A program made the position numbers and the translations under genes. Of a DNA stretch of 64,000 bases, positions 12,102 to 24,213 are shown one piece after another. Below the pieces are notes generated by a model. That model saw nothing but the letters and a program-made list of their open reading frames with translations. It made no database searches and had not been told where the DNA came from. Source of the DNA: Ampelomyces quisqualis (taxonomy: Eukaryota > Ascomycota > Dothideomycetes > Pleosporales > Phaeosphaeriaceae); assembly GCA_018398575.1 (NCBI GenBank), contig JAGTXZ010000008.1, forward strand, positions 1-64,000, written 5' to 3'. The first letter of the stretch is position 1, and each line of letters starts with the position of its first letter.

Positions 12102-12169
12102 GTGGGGAGTTGGTGAGATGTGAGGAAAGGGAGTTGTGGGGAGTTGGTGAGATGGGAGGAAAGGGAGTT
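12102..12169. repeat. Two 34-bp tandem copies
   Basis: A 34-bp unit rich in GGGAGTTGGTGAGATG is present twice head-to-tail (12102-12135 and 12136-12169) with one mismatch, just upstream of the SelK-like ORF. About 120 bp further on (12292-12358) is another short direct repeat built on TACCTTTACTTTT / TTACCTTGTGA. Both lie in the divergent region before the SPOUT methyltransferase gene and may be promoter sequence. Confidence 0.7.
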
Positions 12170-12455
12170 GGGGCGCGGTTGCGGTGTGAGATAGATTCGT
12201 GGTTTGTAACGATTCACGGGCGCTAATGCAGGGTCCGGGGCTGTCGTGCTGTGATGCACAGGTCGGAGATAATTTTGGATTTCGCCGTTACCTGTACCTT
12301 TACTTTTTACTTTTACCTTGTGATTACCTTTACTTTTCCCTTTACCTTGTGATTACCTTCACTCGAGGTACTACCTCGCAACTCAATCGCCCACGGCAGA
12401 CTGATCCTGCGACGACCTTTTTCAAGACAAGAGGCGGCGCGACAAAAGAGAAGAG

Positions 12456-13926
12456 ATGGCGAATGATGGAGAGAACATCGTTGTGAACGCGAAGCCGAGA
12501 TCGAACAACGGCGGCAGCCAAGAGAGAGGGGGCGTAGGCAAGGTAAGCCAATGCTGAACGAGGAATGCATCTCGAGGCTCGTGGTCGAGACGCGGTCGCT
12601 CTCGTTGCAGTGTGTGCTGTTTATCATCACGTGCATCGATGCAGCAGGACACAGACTCTCTCAAAAGACTCACAAAAGCATGGAACATTGATGCTGACGT
12701 GAAGCTAGAAGCGCAAAGCATCAGCTGTCATCATCCACCAAAACAGCGACAACTCCAGCAGTCCGGCTAAGAAGATGAAAGCTGATGCAGATGACGACTT
12801 GGATACCTCGCGACCCACTGCCGTCTTCAGGCCCACACAAGGACGCCAATGGACGGTCAGCATCGCATTGCCAGGAAGCTGGCTGACTAACGCCAAGAAA
12901 CCTGACCACAAGACGATGCAAGTCGGCCGCATCGCTCGTGCTGCAGCTGTCTTCTGTGTCGACGAAATCGTAGTATTCGACGATGACCCAGTCAATGTGG
13001 ACCCCAAAGTCGTCAATCAGAGGTACATGCGCAAGAAAAAGAACCAAACGAAACAGGAAATTTTGGACTCGATTCTCGAAGAGGACGAGCCGTGGCAGAA
13101 CCCAGACCAATTCCTCTACCATGTCCTCTCGTTTGCTGAATGCCCGCCACATCTACGCATGACTCTATTCTCCAAACACAAGAATCTCGAGCAGGCTGGT
13201 ATGCTACCCAGCATGGATATGCCTCACCATCTCCGCAGCCATGAATGGTGTCAGTTCCGCGAAGGAACTGTTGTCGGTCCTGCCCCCTCTCCAAAAGCCA
13301 GCCAAGTCGATGAAGCTCTTGAGTATTCATACGTTGAATGCGGTCTTCCGCACCCCATCCGCGTACCCATCCCCACAGGTTCGTCCGTTGAAGAAGGCAT
13401 GCGCACAACAGTTCGCTTCGCATCCGCCGGCCCACCTTCTTCATGGCCACACCTATCACAAGCGCAATGCGACGCTCTCAAAGCCACCGCATGCGCGAAG
13501 AGCTTGCCTCGCGAAGAAGCTGGGTACTACTGGGGCTACACTGTGCGTCGCGCGCCATCCCTCAGCGCCGTATTCTCTGAATGCGAATTCCCCTCGGGAT
13601 ACGATTACACCATGGGCACCTCAGAGCGCGGTGTACCTATCCAGTCCATCCTACCAGGTAACAATATGCCCTCGCACAACCCCGTCGCACATCCGTTCAA
13701 GCATCTACTGCTGGTGTTTGGCGGTGTAGCAGGCTTGGAACCAGCTGTTGCCAACGATCCAGTACTGGTGGAGAAGGGGCTAGGAAAGGGTAATGCAAAG
13801 GACTTGTTTGACGCGTGGGTGAATCTTGTGCCGGGGCAGGGGAGTCGGACGATTCGAACCGAGGAGGCCGTGGAGTTTGGGTTGTGTGCGGTCAAGCCGT
13901 GGGTGGATAGCATGTCTGAGTCGTAG
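12456..13926 (+). CDS. SPOUT1/C9orf114-like RNA methyltransferase
   Basis: Member of the putative RNA methyltransferase family represented by human SPOUT1 (C9orf114; former DUF171), a SPOUT-fold SAM-dependent enzyme, probably nuclear. Exons: 12456-12542 and 12709-13926, giving 434 aa. The 166-nt intron has a strong GTAAGC donor. Joining the exons gives a continuous basic N-terminus (GGVGK then KRKASAV). Family landmarks are the early W-T-V-S-I-A-L-P-G-S motif, the insert with C-P-P-H-L-R, and the C-terminal knot region with L-L-L-V-F-G-G-V-A-G-L-E followed by S-R-T-I-R-T-E-E-A. The G-x-x-x-G-L-E segment is the expected SAM-binding loop. A shorter start at 12775 is in frame but would drop the basic leader. 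Confidence 0.88.
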
Positions 13927-14167
13927 GCATCCCGTCGTAGATGAGAGAGAGGGGGATCTATTGCACACATAGAAGTGGTATATTTCAGTTGATGCTTTTA
14001 GGTCACGGGGTGATAGACTATCACCCCGTGATTCACTCCCCAACTGTTAGAACTCGGGCTGCTCAGTCGGCCCAAGTCTGCAACAACCTTACCTTCCTCG
14101 GTTTCGCATCCACGTGCGCTACTAATCGTAGCCACAGAAATGTTCAATTTGGGTGCTCCGATTTCAT

Positions 14168-14856
14168 TCAAATCTTCGGTATACCTCTCCCATCCCCACC
14201 ACTCTCCCAATCCTGCGTCGGTGGCGTATTCTCAAAACTCGCCCTCACTTTCCACTTCGCCATCCACTCCGCCCACTTTTGTCTTCCCTCCTTCCACTCG
14301 ATACCAAGATACCCAGTCTGCCCCGTCATAGGCGTAGCGACTGCAACAGCAACTTCATCCGCAGACACCGGCCCATTACCCGGCTCAGGCAATACACCAT
14401 TGTTGGCCGCACCCTGCAATCGATCCAGTCTCCTTACGATCTTCTGCTTCTGGCCCTCCACCCACCGCTCAAACAACAACCCCTTCTGCTTCCGTATCGC
14501 ACCTCCTACATAAGCAGCACCGCAGCATCCCTAATCCCATCCGCACACACATCCAGCGTGCGTAGTTGCCAGAACCTCGCGTCCTTGACACGGCTCACGT
14601 TCTCCAGGGTCTCGAAATACTCGCAGATTTCTTGCGAATCGAACACGCCGTCTGGGACGTCGTTGGGGACCAGACACGCGACCTTGGTCATGGGGTTGTA
14701 CTCGGATATGTCGGCGTCGTTGTCGCTTTACCCGGGGAACGGGACGGGACACACGACGACGTTTTCGAGAGTGATGTGTTTTGCGAGATTGAGTTTGTGC
14801 GCGAGCATGAAGACTTTGCGGGTATACGGTAAGGCGGGGTGGTAGATGAGGCGCAT
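14168..14856 (-). pseudogene. Glutathione S-transferase-like pseudogene (second of a pair)
   Basis: Reads as a thioredoxin-fold GST: it starts at 14856 with MRLIYHPALPYTRKVFMLA, the classical first strand and helix of a GST N-domain, and the later part has F-E-R-W-V-E-G-Q-K-Q-K and the C-terminal domain to 14168. It is interrupted three ways. There is an in-frame TAA at 14730-14728, an in-frame TAG at 14508-14506, and a frame change just after the TAG, since the C-terminal half is open only in another frame (14479-14168). No intron with sensible borders removes these. The pieces stay recognisable, so decay looks recent. The neighbouring upstream gene on the same strand is another broken GST-like gene. 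Confidence 0.75.
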
Positions 14857-14879
14857 GTGGGATGGTTTTCTTGATCTTG

Positions 14880-15720
14880 GTGAAATTGAATGGTGCTGAT
14901 GGGGTGGGGTTGGAGAGTTCCTTGATGCTGAAGTTCCAGCGGGGGAAGTGGAGGTGCAGATTCTTGTCGTTCTTGATAACGGCTTCTTTCGTGCTTAGGC
15001 CGATGAGTGTGCCGGTGCTCACGCCAACTTGGCCGTAGTCTGAGGGGATGACTTGGACTTGGTCGCTCGCTTTGGTGTTTAGTGGGTCGTTGTTGACGAA
15101 CTCGATATCTTCAGTTGCGGGTGTTGCGTTTAGCGTCTTGTTTGCTATGTCCTTACCCTCGAATGTGGTGGGTTTTGCACACCTTTTTTTCTTCTCTTCG
15201 ACGAAGCTCATGATACGCTCAACCTATGCATGCACCTTGGGATAGATTCTGTCGTTTATGTACTCTTTTGGCAAGCACTCTTTCATGTTCCGGTCGAGAA
15301 TCATCCACTCGAAAGGCCAGACCGCATCAATGTCAGCAACAGTCGGCTCTTTGGTCCCCAGAATCCAATCTCTTCTGTCTCCAAGAAACGTGCTCTCGAA
15401 CAACTCAAACACCTGTCGAATATGTCGCACGCCATCTGGTCGACCAGCTTCCATCAAATCTTTCGTCGTGCGTGTTCCTCTTGACAACTTTTGTCTATCG
15501 TCGAGGAACACTTTGTTCTTCAGAAGCCCTGTCTCTGTCCAGTATGGCATGACCCTTACCACGTTTTCAAATACCCCTCCATCAACGGAATAGCTCTCGA
15601 CCAACTTTTTCTGTCCGATGTCAGCAGATGTGGTGGGTGTGAGACCACTGTGCGGGTATCGTTCCTCGAGCTTAGAAATGATCAGTCGCGAGTCGCAGTA
15701 CACAGCCTCATAGGTAACGC
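14880..15720 (-). pseudogene. Fungal GST-like pseudogene with an in-frame amber codon
   Basis: A long open frame is split by a single TAG at 15226-15224. Upstream (from ~15703) it encodes Y-C-D-S-R-L-I-I-S-K-L-E-E-R-Y-P, the end of a GST N-domain, then a helical C-domain. Downstream the same frame continues V-E-R-I-M-S-F-V-E-E and ends with a basic/hydrophobic segment, H-F-P-R-W-N-F. This layout matches a fungal GST-like family with a C-terminal extension. The stop sits where members usually have Trp (H-A-W-V-E-R), so TGG to TAG is likely. The thioredoxin-like start of the N-domain is missing, so it is also truncated at the 5' side. Alternatively a readthrough product exists, which seems unlikely. 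Confidence 0.75.
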
Positions 15721-17192
15721 GGAAGCAGATACTTTCGCCTTGTTCAGGGTATACCGCTGTATACTTGAGGAGACGTCGGATTGGGTCGCTATGTAGTTCC
15801 TATTTTCGTTCCCGCAGGACGAGAAGGAACTACGTGCGCTTCGATGCACATATAGGCATTACAGACTGTATTTAATAATCGTGATTACGTTACAGAAGCT
15901 ATGTGTTCCTCCATACGCGCATCCCTATCAAGGTGTGCACAATAATGAAAATCGATATCTTGCAAGAGAATTAGGTTAGCTAAACGAGCATGACTACAAC
16001 CCGCCTGTTCAAATTGAACTACCTGCCCATTACGCCAGACTACTACTACTCTATCCACTACGGATGGGCCGGAAGCAGGCATGACTACCACGAGTTGGTA
16101 CCCATGCAGGCGGTCTTGACGACCAAGACTTTCGTGTACTACAACAGTAAAGAAGAGAAGGATATGATAGATGCAATCTATTTTTGCCCTCTCCTCGCGC
16201 AATCTTAGCGATGTGATGTTAATATAGTGTGTTCGTGAGGGTTGTGGAAGGTACCTTTAGTCGCAGTGGTAGTCATCTCAACCGCCAACCCCGTCTCGGT
16301 GACCCGCGACAACGCACACCGCACCTTCCTTTGGCCTCGCTTCTGCAAGCAGCAATGTCGTTGCTAGGCGGCCTTAGCAGAGTACGCGATGAGAGTAGAT
16401 GGACTGTAAATAGTGGAACAGAATGGGCTTCTCCGTAAGCGCCATGTTGCTTGTCCACATAGGAAATTCATGGCAGCTGTTCAATTCTCGGGGTATATAT
16501 CCTGCGCTACCTAGAACGTCGAATTCGTGCTGACCTTTGAGTTCACGGGCGTAAGGCAACGTACTTTACCCCACAGCATGACGTTAGGCCGAGGCTATCA
16601 ACGCGAGTCAGTAAAGTTATAATCTAGGTAATCCGTAAATGGAGATCTCTCGATGGATTGCGACCACCAGGTGGAATCGGAGCACCACAGATCGCGTGCG
16701 GTCACATTCTCTACAACGAGAATCCCGGGGTATTGGAGCAGATTTGGCAGAATAAGTTAACCTCGCTCATCGTAGTGCATGTTTACGCATGACAAAACTT
16801 GGTGCGTTCTCGATAAATGTATAAGTATTAACAAAGTCCTGACCAGTACGACCAGTACGCAGTGCGCCCTGAACATCAACTGCAGCACTTGACTGACCGT
16901 GTTCTTTGTTCGCACGTACGGATTGTGCCCCTAACGAATTACTTATGTAAGGAACTCAAGGCGTTCACGTGGAATAACGAACTGTTGGGTTCTGATGGGT
17001 GATGGACTTTTCTCCACCGGACAGACATCCGCTATGACGCCACAGATTATGGTGATTAGGCTGGAACTTAAATACTTGTTGGGGGACCCGGACACTCATC
17101 CGGACGAGTAATTTAATATCATTTTCAAATACTCTGCACTTGTTCACGATCTTGGTTGCCTCTGACATCCCCAATCTCACATAGTTACTACG
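15721..17192. other. Intergenic region, no gene seen
   Basis: About 1.5 kb between the GST pseudogenes and the intact GST gene. Reading frames are short and match nothing I recognise. No tRNA-like fold, terminal inverted repeat or tandem repeat stood out. Confidence 0.55.
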
Positions 17193-17898
17193 ATGCCGCC
17201 CATCACGCTTTACTTTCTGCAAGCATCGCGTTGCATTCGTACAGCATGGCTATTGGAAGAGCTTGGTTTGGAATATGAGTTGAAGTTCTCTGAGAGGGAG
17301 AATCAAAAAGCACCGGAGCAATTCAAGCTCGAATCTGGCAATCCGCTTGGGAAGTTTCCCACACTGAAGGATGGCAGATTGATCATCACCGAAAGTGGGA
17401 ACATTAATGAGTACGTCCAATCATCACGCCACAAGACTTTTGACCCAGCTAATGATCCCTAGCTATCTTTGCGAGACATATGACAAGGGAGGCAAACTAC
17501 TGCCGAGCGAGCCAGCTCAGCGCGTAAAAGTACGACAATGGGTTCACGCAGCAGAAGCGACGTTCGCTTTACACGCTCTCGCAATTCTGTACGCGCGATG
17601 GAACATCAAGGATGCTCCTGAGGGGACCATCGAAGCTGCGGAAAAGAACATGTCAGCTAATGTGCACAACGACATGTCATGGCTTGAGACAGAGCTCTCC
17701 CTTTCAACGGGCCAGTTCCTGTGCGGCGACTACGTCACAGCGGCAGATATCATGATGCAATTCTCGGCAGAATTTATCATTGCACGAGAGTTAGGCATCG
17801 AGGGTAAGGAATATCCAAACATCAATAAGTGGTTGGAAGTGTGTAAGAACACAGCTGGGTATCAGCGCGCCGTGAAGAGGACCGGGCACATATTGTAA
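17193..17898 (+). CDS. Glutathione S-transferase
   Basis: Intact two-domain GST, expected to conjugate glutathione to electrophiles in the cytosol. Exons: 17193-17410 and 17463-17898, giving 217 aa. The 52-nt intron (GTACGT ... CTAG) restores I-T-E-S-G-N-I-N-D-Y-L across the junction; the E-S motif before it is the glutathione gamma-glutamyl contact seen in many GSTs. The N-domain starts I-T-L-Y-F-L-Q-A-S-R-C-I-R-T-A-W-L-L-E-E-L, and P-T-L is the expected cis-proline region. The C-domain has F-L-C-G-D-Y-V-T-A-A-D-I-M, the N-capping box of the GST core. It resembles small fungal GSTs of the yeast Gtt1 type. It is the only undamaged one of the three GST-type loci in 14-18 kb. Confidence 0.93.
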
Positions 17899-18227
17899 GC
17901 AAGTAATATGCAAATCTTTATCACCAGCTTGCAATTGGGGAAAGCGTCCCTGCCATTCGGTTGAGATGTGAAGACTCGATGTTGCTCTCCGGCTCGATGT
18001 GGATTTGGTACATCGGTTCGGATGACGGGGACGAAGCTCGTCCCGCATTCCATGCCAGTCGTTGTTCCCGCACGCCGCACCTCGTTGAATAACCTTCAAT
18101 CGTACAGCAAAACTAATGGTCCATTAAGACATCATGCAACTAAAGCTTCAGAACTCCCACTGAGTCCGCACTAGATCCGGCTCCTGCCACAACAGACGTC
18201 GGATTATAAAATACTGCGATGCTCCGT

Positions 18228-18332
18228 TACTCGGGCCCAACGGTTTTTTGGAAAGATTCTAGAGGATTGCCCGTGTGCTTCGCACGGGCTTGTTGCTTGC
18301 AATAACGACGGAGTCGCCGTTGGGCCCGAGTA
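18228..18332. mobile_element. MITE-like TIR element, copy 1
   Basis: A 105-bp element bounded by perfect 16-bp terminal inverted repeats: TACTCGGGCCCAACGG at 18228-18243 and its complement at 18317-18332. If the outer TA is counted as a duplicated target, the TIR is 14 bp and the insertion is Tc1/mariner-like. Inside is a second hairpin, GCCCGTG ... CACGGGC (18269-18289). It has no coding capacity. A diverged copy of the same family is at 26717-26813. Confidence 0.8.
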
Positions 18333-21127
18333 GTTCTTCATCGCGCGACGTATGCCTCTGCAGTTGACTATACCGAACTACCGGTACAGCAGCACATCCA
18401 AATCAAATCATGCCGCAGGAGCTAGACATAGACTAGCCGCGGCAAACCAATGCGCCCTGTCTGGACACATGGTGAAATAATCAGCAGATGTAAGTTAGGA
18501 CCATGGACATACACTGTTGACAAACCAGTACGGAGTACAGAGTACACGCTGATGTTCGCAGAACGGGGCTGGACCTCAGCTCACCCCAAATGCAACAAGG
18601 GTACTACAAAGTTGGGGCGTATACGACATTATTGAAAACAAGATCTGCGAACCCAAAAACAATTACTGTACACAGCTACGGAGGTACAAAGGCAATGTCT
18701 TCGCACCCGAGGACGACTTCGAACACCAAATTACTGCGGGTTCTCACATGCGAAGGAAAATGACTAGGGTGTTGTAGGCCGTTTTGGTAGTGTTTCTCAG
18801 GCGTTATTTTGAACGCTAGGTCCACGTTTGTAAGCCCTAACCTAAGAGATTCTAAATTAGCGTTTGTGGGTCAGATCCTAGCCAATATCAAAGCTATCTA
18901 CACGCTTAAAGTGAGCCTATAAGGCAGTATATAGACGTTCTTAGCGCTGTTTTTAGTGTTGCAAATAAATGTTTCTAGCCAGAAATATACGGAGTAGTTT
19001 CAGGTTGCTTTCTATAACAGGCAGCTCTAAAATGCCGCAATCTGCTCCTTAGCATTAAAAACAACTTAATAAAATAGGATCTCAATACTGTTAACGCCTA
19101 TATTTTAGCTTGAAAACGTTACAAAGACACAAGGTGAACGGGCAGAAGGTGACGTTGGTTCAAGCAAGAAGTCTATGATGGCATGGGATTACTTTTTAGG
19201 CGGGAAGCTGACTTATTAAGCATACAATACTTGGGACCAGGGCCCTGGTCATTTTCCGTCCTATGTGAAAACATGGAGTAGGAGCAAGTTTGGAGTACAA
19301 CGCACCATGCTCCAGGTAACCGCCATCGAGTGGCTCAATGCGAAAGTCTCAGAGATCGACTTCGACTCCTGAGTCCTCGGGAATCGCGGCCAGCGGCCTC
19401 TGGTCGACATGTCGCTTCGGCATGCTCGGGCACCGAGATTCTCCTCTACTCCATACCCGCGGGCCACCTCGCACATGGAGTACTCCGTACGGAGTACAGT
19501 AAAACTAATACCCGTCATAAAGAGGAATGGTATTTTAGGCATAAATATTGGTGTACCAGAGTCAGCCTTATAATGTTTCTTAAGAGGGGAGGGTAATCTC
19601 AATTGTCAAGAAGTCTCAAAGTTAGTCAAAACTACTCCGGACGGGGACCACGGAGTGCGAAGTAGGCAAAATTACCTTAGCCAGGGGTCCCCTATGCAAA
19701 CTGCACCCCGTCATAGCAATACTTTAATAGAGACGCTTACGATAAATGGTAAACTCAAAGTAAGAGTCTGCTAGCAGAAAACCAGCTGTTTGGTACACCG
19801 TAGTACTGTGTATACCGTTAAACTGGAGTTAGTCACGGGCATGACACGGAGTACTGTTCCGCATCGCTTTCAAGATCGACCAAATTGAAGACCCAAAGCT
19901 TCGGGAAATGGTCCGGGTCCCAGCTTGCTGGTTCCAGGCAGATAGAAGGCGGGATTCTGTGGGTATGTACTCCATACTCCGTACAGTGTCGTGCTATTCG
20001 TGCCGGACGATCCTGAAGACGTCGTTGCGCGAACAGAGGGAAACAGTGCCATTGAAAAAGCTCCTCCAAAGATGGGGCCCAGTCCAGTGTATGTGCCCTG
20101 GCCATGAATGATTTGCTTTACGAGCCTCGGTGACTGGACTGACTTTGCTAGCTTGACACAACTTCTCAGCTGCTTCGTCAAAGTTAATAATTAAAAGCCA
20201 ATGCACCGCCCCGAAAAAATAGGTTACGCGAGTGCTGTACACTCGTGGATCAACCCAAATTGCACCCTCGTGCCTATCGGCGACTCGTATCATCTATCCC
20301 ATGCTAATTTACCTCGCACAAGGCGCGAATAATTCAATCAAATACGGCGCCAGCCAAGTACTTCACATGTCGTAAACAGGTGCCAGCGACGTTACCGCTT
20401 TTCCGGAAATTTGAAAAGCGCGTGGCAATGACATGGCGGGGAAGACTAAACCGTCAACGCGCGAAGATGTGTCATAGAGCAATATTAAATGTTACCAGTA
20501 GGGCTACTCCGTACTCCGTACTCGTCAGCACCTAGTAACATATTGTTAGCTAAGCCATCCAAATTGCGACGCGTCCTTGATCTAGCTATCATTCCTAATT
20601 ATATTTTGAAAGCTGGTTTTGTAGCTTAGATAAAGAAATTAACATGGTACTACAGCTATTTCTTCTTTTAGATAAGCTTGTCTATCTTATCGTAAAGATA
20701 GTAAAAGTCAACAACAAGAAAGGAATCACGACGATAATATTAGAGTAGGCTGTGCAGGAAGGGCCCCGTTCGCTAACGCGTCAATTTAGGTGGCTTCGCT
20801 AGCATAGGATAACAGGCATCTAAACTGGTAACTTTGAATAATACCGCATGATACAAGGTACGACCAAAGCTCCAGTCGGCTTAGTAGAGCGGGTACTCCG
20901 CACGGAGTACATCTTGGCGCATTAACAGTCTAGTCGTCCCTAACATAGCGCAGGTGACATTTACAAACAACGCAAAGATTTCCACGTGCGTGACGGGCCG
21001 GGACCCAGAGAGCGCAACGTCGCGACCGCGAATAGTGGAGTAAAAAGGAATTGCGCGGCCCGTTTTCCAAGTCGATGCACGTGTCGGAATAGGCAGCACT
21101 GCCCTGGTTGGGAAGAAGTTACTTCTG

Positions 21128-21200
21128 CCAATCCCCATAAGTAATATTGCCCACCCCCATAAGTAATATCGCCTACTCCATAAGTAATATAAGCCCAATC
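21128..21200. repeat. Three-copy tandem repeat with CCATAAGTAATAT core
   Basis: Three successive units of about 22-24 bp share the core CCATAAGTAATAT, separated by GC-containing spacers. A double TACTCCGTA motif follows directly at 21211. There is no coding frame through it. Confidence 0.75.
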
Positions 21201-23196
21201 AAGATGTATGTACTCCGTACTCCGTAGCGGTCTCCTACAAAGTTGTTTAGCTACGATGCGGTGCAGGAAGTCGAAAATGCTGTAGCGGCAGAGAAAACTG
21301 CGTGGCGAATCGGCGCTAACGGCATAAACGATCCTCCAAAAAAATTATCATTGGCGGTAAGTGTGAGCAGTGTTCAGTGTTTGAAACAAAGCTCATGTCT
21401 TTTCACCGTCTGTTTCAGCACGCTTGTCGTAAGACCCACCAGCCCTAACTTTTGCAAATGAACGTAGCTACCTCTCACATACAAAGCGGGATAATCAGGA
21501 GCCGTATAATGCTATTCAAACTCTAGTAAGCACAGATTAAGCCTATGAGATGTCCTGCGAGCTTAATAACTTTATCTGTTGTGGTAGTTTAGATCGAGCA
21601 ATTGTATAGGAATTGGTGTTCTGATAGTTTACTAGCCCATGGAGTACTTTTCCCTGCTACGTAAGAGCTTTCAAGGGGGTAGCATGTACAGATTAGTGCT
21701 GTGTAGTACTGTAGGTTAGCAAATTTTCTACTCCGCACGGCATAAGTTGTTAAAAGTGTCTCGGGCTAACTAGGTGCAGAAGCAGATTTCGGTAGCAGGT
21801 TGACTTTCTCCACGGCGAATTTCTTTACTAGTCTTCTTCCCCTACATTTGCGCTAATATCGCTGAAATTATACATTGCTAACCTAGAGTTTTCTAGTAGT
21901 ACAACATAACACGAGGAGAACTACAGGTATACTGCTTGCAGCTACGTATTTAGGCTAGGCTAAGATATTGTCTACAGTTTATGCGATACTACTCCGTACC
22001 GTACCTGCATTAACTAACTTCTACACAAAGTGTGTCTGTGCACAGGGATCTACTACCAATCCGCACATGCTGCCCTCTTGCTATACAGATACCTATTATA
22101 ACGTTTGGTACGAAAGCGCTTAAGGTTATATATATTGTTATTGTAACTATAGAGTATATAATTGCTATAGCATTGCTAGCTGCCAACAATAATAACGACG
22201 TTGCTGTTATTAGGCCCGAGTAAGTAAAAGGGGGTGATCCTGTAAAATAATCTAAAAGTAGGGCAAAACTACTTCGTAAGCAATATTACTCTGTACCTTA
22301 CCTAGCAAAGTAAGTCCCTTATGGAAGTTGCGACCTGTCACGCCATAGGTGTAGGGAGTTGTCGCTGTCATACATAGGCACTGATAAACAGATGCGAAGG
22401 AGACTCTTATGCACGGACGGAAGTTGTATGAAAATTACCGATCAACTGTCGAAAGTGACCCAATTTGACGCCATCGGGAAGCGGAAATAACTAGGTGGCA
22501 GATTGGCTCTCTCTACATCTAGAGGACTATCAAAACACTCTCAAGGCAGATTTTAATCACTATTGTCTACCCTTGGCGTGCTCTAATTACTCTACAGATT
22601 TGGCACAATTGTGTTTTGTCTAAAGTTTTTGAATAGCTTTCCAGGCGAAAAAAACAACCATTACTCCGTAGACTAGTGCTATTAAAGGGTGCGTTCCTAT
22701 TTAGGTTAGATCAGGTCACTTTCGGCTGTTTATGCGGTACGGAGTACGGAGGAGTCGACTTCCTGTCCCACTTCTTATCCGTTGATGGGCACCCCTTGTA
22801 TAACGTTACCTGTACCGCCTCTGTGAATCTTGCGCAAATCATACTAAGGGAGTGACAGTCGTTACTTCTGTGTGTGGTTCGGGCGCATGTTATCTCGTAG
22901 TGATGCATGCCAATCGCGCTCTTGGCACGATGCCACGCCTCTTTCATTTTACGGATGACAGAAGCAATGTCACTGACATGGAGATATATATACACCTGCT
23001 TCGGCTCATTGCAGGCCCTTGCTACAACCTGTGGAACAAGTCGTTCGTTTATATTCCATACTCATCCACTTCCGCGCTGTGGTTTAGAGCCTATCCCGAA
23101 GTCGTCACTCGCTGTGCTGTGCTCCCCGACAATCCTTTATTCTTTAACCTTCGCCCAGCAAAGTTTAATTTCATCGCCCAGCGTTACGTCTCCAAG

Positions 23197-24213
23197 ATGA
23201 AGTACACAACTGTGACCATCCTCGCACTCATCTTTACGACCAATGCGTTGCCAACACCGCAAGACATCGGTTCGTTGCCTTCATTCGTCTTGCCCACGCC
23301 CACTCCAGCTGCAAGCCCGGGTATCGAATTTGGTACAAGCGATGGATCCGGAGCCTCTCGCATCATTCCCGAGGGTGATATCGATGGACTTGACGGCAAG
23401 ACGAGCAACGGAATGGGTGGCGCGATTGGCGGCGGACCCGGTAGTGACCCCAACGCGGTCAGCACTGAGGGCGACGTTAACACCCAAGGAATCGTCGGCG
23501 ACCTGGTCGATATGATTCCCGTAGTCGGCCCCACCCTGCATGGCGTCGGCAGCATGGTGAAGGGCATATTCGACCACGACCACGACGAACATCTCACCCC
23601 ATCGCAAGGCGCATCTCTCAGCGCCGGTATCAGTGGCGACGCCAGTCTACATGCCGGTAGTGGCGGTCTCGACGTCTCGTTGAAGGGGAATGCGGGTGGC
23701 CAAATTCAAACTGGGACTGGCTCAAGTGCGCAGGGCCAGATCGATGGAAGCGCCAATGTACAACTCGGGGGTGGCGGTGGTAGCGGAAATGCCCTCCCCG
23801 TGACACAAGCCCCTCCTCAGGCCATGACACAAGCTCCTCCCCAGGCCATGACACAAGCTCCTCCCCAGACACAAGCCCCTCCCCAGACACAAGCCCCTCC
23901 CCAGATTGATGATAGCATCGATCGCGACCTCGATGACGAGACTGTTCCAAGCATCAGTGAGCCGAGGCCCAGCGACCGATTCAGTAGCAGCACCTCTGAC
24001 CACGACGTTGATTTCCCCTCTGCTGACGGACTATGCTACGACTATTACCTCGACATTTACACTCGACCAGACCCTCGGACCGGACTATGTCATTATTACG
24101 ACCCCAACATCGAAACTGCACCATCCTCTGGATTATCCCGGGCATCGCCTGCGACACCCCCGCCAACCCCTGTCGAACCCCTGTTCGCTAACGAACCGTT
24201 TGAGGATTTTTAA
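23197..24213 (+). CDS. Secreted repeat-containing protein, effector-like
   Basis: An intronless 338-aa protein with no enzyme domain that I recognise. The first ~18 residues (MKYTTVTILALIFTTNAL) form a clear signal peptide, followed by a Pro/Ser-rich stretch and a long Gly/Ser/Asp-rich region. The hexapeptide T-Q-A-P-P-Q recurs six times at about residues 204-236, the first three followed by A-M. The C-terminus has a Tyr-rich segment with two Cys (L-C-Y-D-Y-Y ... G-L-C-H-Y-Y). The frame is open upstream to 22852, but that start would bury the signal peptide, so the ATG at 23197 is preferred. Secretion, low complexity, repeats and a subtelomeric accessory setting fit a cell-wall or effector-type protein; this is inference. 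Confidence 0.75.
   Translation: MKYTTVTILALIFTTNALPTPQDIGSLPSFVLPTPTPAASPGIEFGTSDGSGASRIIPEGDIDGLDGKTSNGMGGAIGGGPGSDPNAVSTEGDVNTQGIVGDLVDMIPVVGPTLHGVGSMVKGIFDHDHDEHLTPSQGASLSAGISGDASLHAGSGGLDVSLKGNAGGQIQTGTGSSAQGQIDGSANVQLGGGGGSGNALPVTQAPPQAMTQAPPQAMTQAPPQTQAPPQTQAPPQIDDSIDRDLDDETVPSISEPRPSDRFSSSTSDHDVDFPSADGLCYDYYLDIYTRPDPRTGLCHYYDPNIETAPSSGLSRASPATPPPTPVEPLFANEPFEDF

Larger units (their letters stand above)
17899..23196. other. Accessory gene-poor stretch with repeat remnants
   Basis: About 5.3 kb with no supportable gene. It alternates normal-composition sequence with TA-rich, stop-rich patches (near 18780-19130, 20540-20760 and 21480-22680) that look like small RIP-altered transposon remnants. 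It contains one intact TIR element (18228-18332), one short tandem array (about 21128-21200) and most copies of the TACGGAGTA motif. Minus-strand ORFs at 19833-20181 are short and unrecognised. Confidence 0.65.

Noticed and set aside
18269..18289. GC hairpin considered as a terminator or RNA gene
   Set aside because: It lies inside the TIR element and is part of the MITE palindrome; there is no flanking gene for it to terminate.
18834..18850. CCCTAACCTAA resembling an interstitial telomere repeat
   Set aside because: Only about one and a half units; expected by chance in TA-rich sequence, so not evidence of a fused chromosome end.
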